From Cordilura impudica (lineage: Eukaryota > Arthropoda > Insecta > Diptera > Scathophagidae), in the NCBI GenBank assembly GCA_963682025.1, contig OY821517.1, forward strand, positions 334,161,144 to 334,225,143: DNA of 64,000 bases, written 5' to 3'. Each line of letters opens with the position of its first letter. Within the stretch, counting starts at the first letter, position 1. Made by a program: the position numbers and the translations under genes. Below, piece by piece: positions 55,281 to 64,000 of this stretch. The notes beneath the pieces were generated by a model. That model was not told the origin of the DNA. It made no database searches and saw only the letters and a program-made list of their open reading frames with translations.

Positions 55281-56452
55281 AGGGCGGATCACTATGTCCG
55301 TGACTTTTCGAACTTCCCTCGTAGTTATATGAAGGTACCACCTGTTAGTAGACTACTGTAAAACTCTGAGCAAGTTCCGTTATTTACTTTGCGTTTAACA
55401 TCTGTTCAAATCATACAACCTCGTGTTTTTTTTTTAAATGGAAACAAGTGAATTTCGATTGCTCATGTTCTATATATTAATACCTGAAGGTAAATTTTAG
55501 TTCCCTTTTTAAGCAATATGCGGGCACGGAGGAGTGTGAAAATTGGCATAGTTATAGTTCATATGGAGGAGAAGCTGAGAATGATAAAATTTATGATTAA
55601 TCTGTCTTAAAAATATATTAAATAAAATAAAATTAAATATTTATAATAATTCGTTACACCCTGTTAATGCGAATGATCTAAATTATATATCAGAGGCTCT
55701 GTGTTGAATTGTCAATTGCTAAAATTGATTAACATACCTTTAGGCTTATTTAAATATTCATAATTTTTTTAACATATATATATATGTATGTAGATTAAAA
55801 AACATTGGAAGACAAAAGTGAATGTAAAATAAAATTTCCTAATATTTGCACTCAAATTTCGAGTACTGGGCTACACTAGTTAAACATTATTTTTTGCGAA
55901 AAAAAAACTGTCAGTCAAACCAAGGCTCTGCACCATCGATTTCAATGGTAAAAAAAGTGGTTAACACCCGAAAATGTCGAAAAAATCCACGATATGGTGT
56001 TGGCCGATCAAAGAGTAAAAGTGCTTGAGATTGTTGATGCCATAGGCATTTTATATGGCAGTTTGGTTTCGATTTTAAATGATCAGTTGGGTTTAAGAAA
56101 GCTGTCTGCAAGATGGGTGCCGCGTTTGCTCTCAATTGACCATAAACGTAATCGTGTGACAACTTCAAAGGATTGTTTGTTAGGCTACGAATTGGTACCT
56201 CATCCGCCATATTCTCTGGATTTAGCCCCCAGTGACTATTTCCTATTTCCAAACCTAAAGAAATGGCTCGGTGGAAAGAGATTTAGCTTTAAATGAAATT
56301 ATTGGTCAAACAAATGCCTATTTTATGGACCTCGAAAAATCCAATTTTTTTGAAGGGATACAAAAATTGGAGAAACATTGGACTAAGTGTATTGAGCTAA
56401 AAGGTGATTATGTTCTAAAAGTCACGGTCTTATTGATCCGCCCTCGTATATT
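55281..56452 (+). mobile_element. Internally deleted irritans-type mariner with both TIRs
   Basis: Both ends start ACGAGGGCGGATCA, with CCGTGACTTTT further inside, within a TA context. Coding pieces: METSEFRLL (55439), an F3 insertion (55469-55879), KHYFLRKKNCQSNQ (55880), VKVLEIVDAIG, LSARWVPRLLSID, KRNRVTTSKDCL, which jumps straight to LGYELVPHPPYSLDLAPSDY (about 56180) and FLFPNLKKWLGGKRF. The segment with the first two catalytic Asp residues is deleted. Confidence 0.85.
55469..55879 (+). mobile_element. F3 Helitron-like element inside the mariner
   Basis: Begins TCTATATATTAATACC and ends GGGCTACACTAG|T, with the decayed hairpin CTCAAATTTCGAG. The mariner frame (RLL-IKHYFLRKK) resumes directly after it, which fixes its 3' end. 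Confidence 0.65.
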
Positions 56453-56912
56453 GATGAAAATCGGTGCATGTTCAGACCAAGTCCAAATACGAGTGGACCT
56501 TATAATTATAATTTTATAATTATAATTAGCTGACCAAGTATAACTATTTTTAGTCGTATTCCTTATATAAATCTGCTTCTCGATTTTCATTTAAATATAT
56601 CAAAACACATAAAAATGCCATAGATTTTATACAAATTTGATCACTTTACTAAAAATTAACATAATCGGTCCATTTTTTAACCATTTCCCATATAAAAGAG
56701 CAACATTCGATATAAACTTTTTGGTATCTGAAAGCCACAAATTCATAACAATGATACTCAAATTTGTGTTAACACTATTTTCTGTACCAATTTTTAACCT
56801 CAGTATAATTGGACTTAAGGTCCTATCTCGAAAAACATGGAATATGGAACGTGAAGTCCGTTCACATCGACTATTACTTTCTCAATAGTCTTAACTGAAT
56901 TATTATACTCTA

Positions 56913-57538
56913 CACTACTGTGTGGTCAGGATAATATTTGACCAAAAATACAGATCAACTCAGAATCAATTTCCAATGAAATTTTGTATATAAGCTTCTG
57001 TCATCGATGGCATAAATGGTATTGAAATTGGTGAAAATCGGTGCATGTTCAACCGTAGCCACCATATAAATGACCCTTATTAGATCCACTTAAATGCCCA
57101 TAAGGTTCAAATTATCATAAAGATCTTAATCAAATTTGATTTGTGTGTACTCATTAAATAGTACTTCAAAAAAAACTTTGTAAGACCATTTTTAGTCCCC
57201 TGATTCTCGATGTTCACTTAAATCTATCAAAAAACAAAAATTTTGCACAGTATTTTCTCAAATTTAGTTTAAATATATTTTTGCGACTTTAACAAATATG
57301 GTCATGATCGGCTCATTTTTCGCCCTAATCCTCATATAAACATAGCAAGCGATAAGAACTTTTCGAATTTGATTTAAGCTTATTATACACACAATGAATT
57401 GCACCTATGACCGTTTCTCTAAACTCATGGTGTGTGACATCGCAAAGTCGGTCCATACCAACTATAACATTAGCACTCATTTTTTGAAAATCTATTCGGT
57501 TATATTTATATAAATTTCTATATAACCACTCTATTCGT
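56913..57538 (-). mobile_element. F1 repeat, degenerate
   Basis: Starts CTACTGTGTGGTCAGGATAA and shares TATAAGCTTCTGTCATCGAT, GGTGAAAATCGGTGCATGTT and AATTTTGCACAGTATTTTCT with other copies. The GTCY tract is deleted. Confidence 0.6.
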
Positions 57539-58148
57539 AACAAGTAAGAGATGTATACTTGGTCTAGACCTACTATACATACCCTATACTATGAGACTTT
57601 ATCTCTTAGGTCCAACTAATTGGATATAGAAAATAAGCATAAACCAAATCTGAGTGGCATTGTTATTATTTTGTTTGCCTTTGAGTATCAAAAAGTTTAT
57701 ATCGGATGCTATATTAAGGTCAGAAAATGGACCGGTCCGGACCATATTTGGTAAGGTCACTTATTTTTTGCAAAAATATATAAAAACCAAATTTGAGAAA
57801 AATCTGTGCAATATTTTTGTTTTTTGATAGATTTAAGTGAAGATCGGAAAGCAGCTTTAAATTGGAGCTATGGACTACTAATTAATGGATGTAATAAACA
57901 TACACAATCCAATTTGAATGAGATCTATATGATAATTTGGATCTTATGGCAATTTAAGTCGATCTCATAGGTGTCAGTTTTATGGGGACTGATGTGAACA
58001 TCCACCGATTTTCAGCAATTTCAATAGCCGATGGAAGCTTCTATACCAAATTTCATCAAAATAACAAAAGATGGGTCTATGTCAAATATTTCTGGTAGTT
58101 ACAAACATCAGCACAAAGTCATTATACCCTGACCAAATAGGGGTATAA
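57539..58148 (+). mobile_element. F1 repeat copy
   Basis: Starts AACAAGTAAGAGATGTATAC with TTGGTCTAGACCTACTATAC (decayed palindrome) and ends ACCAAATAGGGGTATAAAA. The GTCY tract is absent. Confidence 0.65.
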
Positions 58149-58560
58149 AAATACTTTAAGATTTATATCAAGTTAATGATTTAATAGGAAAAAAAAACCT
58201 GAGTATGACAACTCGCAGATATTAAAGTGTTTTTTATGATCTTAAATTTTGACTCGATAATCTTAATGGACAGTTCTTTTAGCAAGTAATTAAGAAAATC
58301 AGATAATGCCGACTATTTGATTAAACTTTTTTGAGAAAAGACTTTTCTTGAATTCCTGGAAAGAACTGTTATTAGCTTTAAATTCGAAAAATATTGCCTG
58401 AACTCGACATATAGGAAATGTACAAACTGCGAGGGTGAGTCAATAAGTCTTAACAAATCAATATAATGAGTACTAAGAATTTAATAAAATAAATGTTTCA
58501 GAATAATATGAAGTTGCAACGACGACTGCCGCATTATTTTACAAATCCGCTATTCAGTTT

Positions 58561-59305
58561 TTATACCCTATACCAATATGTGGTTTGGGTATAATGACTT
58601 TGTGCTGCTGTTTGTAACTACCAAAAATATTTGACCTAGACCCATCTTTTATTATACCGATCGACTCAGAATCACTTCTGAGTTGATTTAGCGATGTCCG
58701 CCCGTCCGTCTGTGTGTCCAAATAAAAATATGTATTGATGAAATTCGGTATATAAGCTTTTATCGGCCATATGATTTTAAATTGGGGTAATTCGGTCCAT
58801 GTTCAGACCTAGTCCCCATACAAATGACCCCTATTAAATCGACATAAATTGCAATAAGATCAAATTCTCATATAGATCTCAGCCAAATTGGGTTTGTATG
58901 TGTTTATTGTATTCATTAATCAATAGTCCAGAACTAATACCTATGGGACAAATCTTAGTCTTAGTCTTAAGCTGCTCCCCGATCTTTACTCAAATCTTTC
59001 AAAAAACAAAAATATTGCACAGATTTTTCTCAAATTTGGTTTGTGTATATTTTTTCAATATATAAGTGACTCTAACAAATATGGTCAGGACCGGTCCATT
59101 TTTCGACCTAGTCCCCATAGAAATATAGCACCCGATATGAACTTTTTCACATCTACAGCCAAAAAAATTAATAATAATGCCACTCAAATTTGGTTTATGC
59201 TTATTTTCTACATCCAATTAGTTGGACCGAAGAGTTAGGGTCTCTAAACCATAGTATAGGGTATCGTATAGTCGGTCAAGAGCGACTATAATTTTCTTAC
59301 TTGTT
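58561..59305 (-). mobile_element. F1 repeat copy
   Basis: From TTATACCCTATACCAATATG to TATAATTTTCTTACTTGTTT. The tract CCGCCCGTCCGTCTGTGTGT lies at 58698-58717. The palindrome is decayed (AGTCGGTCAAGAGCGACTAT). Confidence 0.7.
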
Positions 59306-59415
59306 TTTTTTTTTTTTTTGAAACAATCGATTGGATGAGACAACTTTAGCTATTTTTGAAAAATGGAAAAATTGAATTGCGTGATGTCATCAAACATTTC
59401 TACTTGAAAGGCAAA

Positions 59416-61285
59416 ACACCTAAAGGTGATATCACACGATGTGTTTTTTACATATGTATCCATATGAGCATTTCCAGAAAAGATTCAACCACGACCGAAA
59501 TATTTAAAACCGGAAAAAAATTTTTCTTTTTCAAATTTAGAGAAATTAGAGAATTGTCTAAATTTTTATAATTTACTAACTTTAAAATTTTTTTCCATTT
59601 TTATTTTGAGTAAATTGGTTTGCAAGATGCATATTTGATTTTCTTGCACTTTGCGTCTCTCTTTGTCATTTTTTCCTTTTGTTATTACTGACTCTTGAGT
59701 ATCTATCCGTGTTCTCCGTGTTCATTGATCGAAATAGGTTGCTAAAGAAAATTTAAAGCTAAAGCTAAAGTAGTGAGTTCATTAAAAAAATGTAAAGACA
59801 AAAATTTACAGAGACAATTTTTTGTTTATTCATTTTCAAAGTGTGTCCCGTGTGATTAAAGGTAAAATTATTTATGCAGATGGAGAATAGAAGAAGAAAA
59901 CAAAAAATTGCTCATAAGAGGTTCATGGAAACAATTAAAAGCGATTTTGAAGTACATGGCAGAAGCGGCAATTTCTTTAAAGATGAAAATTTCTTAGTTA
60001 TCTTCATACCTTATTATATTTTGTTTCTTTTACTTGAAAAGGTTTATTTTTTATTTTTTTTAATATGTAAAATATTAATAGCCTAGGCGATTTCTTGCGA
60101 CTGATGTTTTGTTCTACCATTTTATCCCGATTTTGACCAATCGTATATTATTTGAAAGGTATTTCTTTTTAGCCGTTTTGCAGATTTACAGATTTTAAAA
60201 CATTTTCCTTTATTTTGAGTAAATTACATTTAAAGTTGCTACTAACACATACATCAAACTATACATATGCTATGTGGGTTTTATTAAATTTGTTGATGTG
60301 TTTATTAATGAGTTTGTTATCTTCATTCACAATAATAATAAAACATTAAAGTTTTGGTTTGTGAATTGGCTAAGTTGAAAAATGAAGCTGCATAGAAATT
60401 GCACTCGAATTTCGAGCGCTGGAATCTGCTAGTATGTAATTAAAAGAAAAAACTAGAAAAAAACTGTTTAAAAATAAAGTCCCGTTCGCGATGTCCAGCT
60501 CGCAAAAGTTACAAATGTTTTTTAAAAAATAACAATTAAAAGTATTTAAAAGGAATAATTTACAAAACAAGCTATATTATTTTATTATAGTTAAAAAAAA
60601 ATTATTCCTAAAAAATACAACTAAATTCGCTAATTTTTAAATTATTCCACATGCTGGCAAAAAAGACTTCCATTTTTTGTCCCGTTCGTAGTGGTATGTT
60701 TTTTATAAGTATTTTGAGATTGTTAGAGTTGGACAATTTGCATTTGTTACTCAAAAATAGTGCTACTGAAATGCACAAAGAGCTTAAAAATTTTTTATGT
60801 TTTCATGCATGAAAGCGTATGAATGTCCCGTTCGCGGTCCTGGAAATGCTCATATGTAATTCCGTATATCTGTCAAAATTATCGTTTTACATACGATTCA
60901 TAATTTTTGCTATCACACTTGCATATGTATTTCCGTATGACATAAACTCTAAATGTAAACAACAGCTGATTTAATTTGTGAATTCACAAAAATTTATTGT
61001 TAAAAATAAAGTTATATATTTAATGTATTTTTTAATTGTTAATTAATATTAAACAATTTATTTTTCTTTCAATATTAATCTTTATACATAATTTACTCTG
61101 TTTTTCTTTCGCCACAAGCAGTGTTATATTTTCACATGTTCGTCATGCCAAAATATAACCTGTTCCAAATGAAAAATGTACATGTGACTTTCCACATGTA
61201 TTATACATAAACAATGTTTCCTATGTATCACACGATGTGTACAACTTTTGCAGTGGGAAAATTTGACAGTACATATGTAAAAAAC
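59416..61285. mobile_element. TIR element inserted in mariner, with nested F3
   Basis: The inverted ends share TGTTTTTTACATATGTA (59437-59455 region and 61260-61280 inverted). A second inverted pair, CATATGAGCATTTCCAG (59461) and CTGGAAATGCTCATATG (60840), lies further inside. The duplication TATCACACGATGTGT occurs at both ends. CCCGTTCG recurs at 60481, 60682 and 60828. No coding sequence. An F3 copy occupies 60068-60432. Confidence 0.55.
60068..60432 (+). mobile_element. F3 Helitron-like element
   Basis: Begins near AATATTAATAGCCTAGGCGA (5' TC lost) and ends GCGCTGGAATCTGCTAG|T with the hairpin CTCGAATTTCGAG. About 365 bp, as in the reference copy. Confidence 0.75.
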
Positions 61286-62397
61286 ACGTGAGATAGTGCC
61301 TTAAAGAAAATAAATATAAATTAGACAAAGTCCATGGAAGATCTGCACAAGCATTTAAGACCATCTGCAATTTGGTAAATGAATGAAAATCTGACGAACC
61401 TCGTTCTGGATGTCAGGTTGAGCCATATACTTCGGAAGTTATTGTTAAAATCCATTATATAGTTTTGAGTTACCGTTGAGTTAAAGTGGGTATAATAGTT
61501 GAGATCCCGGGCATATCACATGGTTCAGTGTCTTTAATTTTGCAAGACAAATAGGGTATGGAAAAGCTATCTATCGGCAAGATGGGTGCCGCGATTGCTC
61601 ACAATCGAGAATAAACATAATCGGTTTAGAGCTTTTCTGTCGCGATTCAGATGATTTTCTTGGCAAATAAATTTTTGATGAAATATTGATTCACCACAAT
61701 ACAACAAATGCAAGCAAAGACAGTGAAATTGGCTGGTAAGGTTGTGGCCACGGTTACTTTGGAATAAGCATGGAATTATCCACAATGACTACTTGAAAAA
61801 AGGAAAAATAATAAATGGCGAATTTTTATCACTTTTGGGCCAATTAAGCGAAGAAGTCAAGAAAAAACGTCTCCATTTGGTAAAAAAAAAAAACAGGGGA
61901 GATCTGTAAACATCAGTAATTAAAGATTTTCTTAATTTGGACGCGTTTAGGTTCGAATTATTACCACGGCCACCTCCATCTCCAGATTAGGTACCCAGCG
62001 ACTTTTTCCACTTTCCAAAATTAACGAATGGCTCGGCTGAAAAAAAGATTTTAGTCAAATTAGGAGGTCAGGCCTGCAACAAAAGCGTATTTTGAGGATC
62101 TTTCAAAATCTTACATTGCGGAGGGTTTACAAAATTTTGAGATTCGCTTGATAAAGTGTATCGAGTAAATAGAACTCTATGTTCAAAAGATTTTGGTAAA
62201 GACTTATTGATTCCCCTTCGCATTAAACAATTTCTTTTTTGAATTTTTCATGAGGCAGCCTGAATGTATTCGCCTCTGTTTAGTCAAAAAAGTGATTTTC
62301 CATTAATATTATGTTCGAGTGTACATTTGTGCAGTTTTAATGACAAAAATATATGAGTTAAGGTTCCAAATGTTGTTACATCCACCTTTTTCTCCAG

Positions 62398-62811
62398 GTG
62401 CCAAATCACCGATATCGAGTAAAATCAATCGAAATTCCATATTTTGTTTTATTATTTGAAGAAGACGGACAAACGCTCGACCACGATTCGCTTTTCTTCT
62501 TAATCAGAGGCCATAATTCTTCAACTCTGACAAAGAAAAATTATTCTCACATTTTATTTTGGGAGATAAAAATTCGATTTCGATCGAAAAATTTCTATAA
62601 CGAATGCGGTGATTTGGCTCCAGATTTTGTTTCCAGCGATTTTTTTCTATTTCCAAATTTAAAGAAATGGCTCGGCCGAAAAAGATGTTGTAAAGACTTA
62701 TTGATTATCGGTCGTATTAATTCATATATGATATTTTCTTTTTTGAATTGTTCATGGGACTCATGGAAACATAGCACATATATTTTTCCCTCAAGGTTTA
62801 CGGGTCGCTAG
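62398..62811 (+). pseudogene. Mariner transposase C-terminal fragment
   Basis: An open frame contains GDLAPDFVSSDFFLFPNLKK then WLGRKR, the mariner third-Asp region (SPDLAPSDYFLFPNLKKWLG). The upstream 60 residues do not resemble mariner clearly. It lies just after the remnant ending near 62230 and may be a second, separate copy. Confidence 0.65.
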
Positions 62812-64000
62812 CGGGTCTTGAAGTTTGGTATTTTCTTGAAAAACCGTTAATACGGGGTGGATTAAATGACGATTTGAAAATGAAATAGTACAAAATTTGT
62901 TTCAGAAAAATTTTCCGTCTCGATTTAGCTATTTTTAACCATCCGTCCGTCCGTCTGGTTTTTAACAAATACAAACCCGTAATAAAATTTATCGATTCAT
63001 AGCTTGACCTAGCCTCTACTAAAGTTCCATCTTCCCTGAATAAAAAAATCTATTCTTATAGAAATAAAGGCGTCATTGCTTCAGGCCGAACAGGAATGCC
63101 AAATGCATCGGTAGTTTTTAAGAGGAACGAGTAATGGTGAGAGTTAAAAATTTTCTCCGAATTTTTATTTAAAATATAATCTGATAGTGCTATGAAAGTG
63201 TAAAGTATTTCAGTACCGGGTCCTTAAAACCGGCTGTGTTCAATACGCAAAAATAATAAATATTTTAAAAATTTATTTTTATTGTTTTGTTTATTTTTTT
63301 AAATTTATTTAAAGTTAGTAAATTTGTGTCGTGATGTCATGAAAATGTAAATTGAATTAATCGTAAGTCAAACTATTGAAACTAATATTATAAGATTTTG
63401 TTGCTGATATGTTGTTTTATTAATTAATAAAATAATTGTTAACTCCTGATGAAGATAAAATAATTTTGTTTGAATTTATTTTATTTTCATACAAAATGCT
63501 GACCATTAAGTAGCCCACAACAAACAAAAACATAAATTTAATTGTTTTATTTATTTATTTGTTTATTTACATATTATACTTATAACTTAATTATTAGTAT
63601 AATAAAGAGGAGAACTATGACAACGATGGTCTTGAGCTTAAAATTTTAATTGGTTTTATAAATTAAAAAAAAAAAAATTAATTAAATTTTTTTGAAAATC
63701 AACCATTCAAATTTATTTTATCATATATGCATAATATATCATATATCATAAATACTCGTAAATACATATGTATAGATTTAGATTTAATTAGTTAGTTGGT
63801 TTAATTGTTTTCTTTTTTCTAATCTTAAAAAATACGTTAAAAGTATTGAGTAGTAACTGAGCAGACGAAAATAAACATAGTTTACAGCACTAACTGGTAA
63901 AATTTTGTTATCGGAATTATTATTTCATAATTTTTAAATACAGAACTTTATATGATGTTAAATAAAAAATTGTTTTTGCTAATAAACAATTGATAAAAGA
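62812..64000. other. AT-rich region, no gene
   Basis: A small (GTCC)n remnant, CCGTCCGTCCGTCTGG, is at 62943-62958. A short frame at 63060-63130 (VIASGRTGMPNASVVFKRNE) looks protein-like, but I cannot assign it. The remainder is plain AT-rich sequence. Confidence 0.35.

Larger units (their letters stand above)
55113..56890 (-). mobile_element. F1 repeat split by a mariner
   Basis: The 3' part (55113-55280: CTGTGGTCAGGGTATAATG, then GGTCCGTCTGTGTGTCCATG) and the 5' part (56454-56890: GATGAAAATCGGTGCATGTT onward) are separated by the mariner at 55281-56452. Confidence 0.65.
59340..62230 (+). pseudogene. Mariner transposase gene split by a 1.87-kb insertion
   Basis: The N-terminus MEKIELRDVIKHFYLKGKTP is at 59363-59422. 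After the insertion it continues LDKVHGRSAQAFKTICNLV (61321 on), SDEPRSGCQVEPYTSEVIV, ISHGSVSLILQDK, HGIIHNDYLKKGKIINGEF (61768 on), KKKRLHLVKKK, a damaged SPD...VPSDFFHFPKL and LDKVYRV near the end. Many stops are present. It is of the same irritans type as the copy at 55281-56452. Confidence 0.78.

Noticed and set aside
63060..63140. Protein-like frame VIASGRTGMPNASVVFKRNE
   Set aside because: Short, stops on both sides, no family I can name with confidence.

Overview
The window is nuclear DNA of a higher fly (Brachycera, most likely a calyptrate). It is AT-rich and made mostly of transposable elements. The only host gene seen is a dihydropyrimidinase/CRMP gene whose C-terminal tail ends in SSGFW, as I recall for Drosophila CRMP. 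No bacterial genes, tRNA, rRNA or CRISPR were found.

Host genes. (1) The last coding exon of an upstream CRMP-family gene lies at 2237-2316 (+). (2) A complete tandem paralogue runs from 16108 to 41205 (+). It has eight coding exons, all GT-AG, that join without a break into 596 residues. All dihydropyrimidinase metal ligands are present (H80, H82, K172, H205, H261, D341). Three of its introns are swollen by transposons (10.8, 6.3 and 6.0 kb); the other four are 57-72 bp. In Drosophila, as I recall, one gene makes DHP and CRMP by choosing between two versions of an exon. Here I see only the DHP-like version, and a second gene copy sits upstream.

Between the two genes (2.3-16 kb): a 3.75-kb DNA transposon with terminal inverted repeats of about 460 bp and a nearly intact spliced transposase gene (2625-6371), then about 6.5 kb of a degenerate 18-bp minisatellite (8325-14825) carrying insertions.

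Intron 2 (16.3-27.1 kb): nested repeats. These include a hAT element with a perfect 8-bp target duplication that holds a Helitron-like element, which in turn holds a third element. Intron 5 (27.8-34.1 kb): Helitron copies, a decayed Helitron helicase and a decayed mariner. Intron 6 (34.4-40.3 kb): a mariner split by a 3.3-kb Transib (RAG1-related) transposon whose ends look like V(D)J recombination signals (CACAGTG, 22/23-bp spacer, nonamer-like block) and which has a perfect 5-bp target duplication. A 73-bp-arm hairpin lies just before exon 7.

Downstream (41.2-64 kb): a full-length but broken Jockey-clade LINE (43460-47742) with a 15-bp target duplication and an internal Inr+DPE promoter, other LINE and mariner remnants, an unclassified TIR element, Helitron-like repeats, and a cluster of the dispersed family here called F1.

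Local repeat names used below: F1 and F2 are two dispersed families with (GTCY)n tracts, resembling the dipteran mini-me/DINE-1 type. F3 is a short element of about 370 bp with Helitron ends (TC...CTAG). F4 is a second Helitron-like family that starts TCTATACTAA. Boundaries of decayed elements are approximate.
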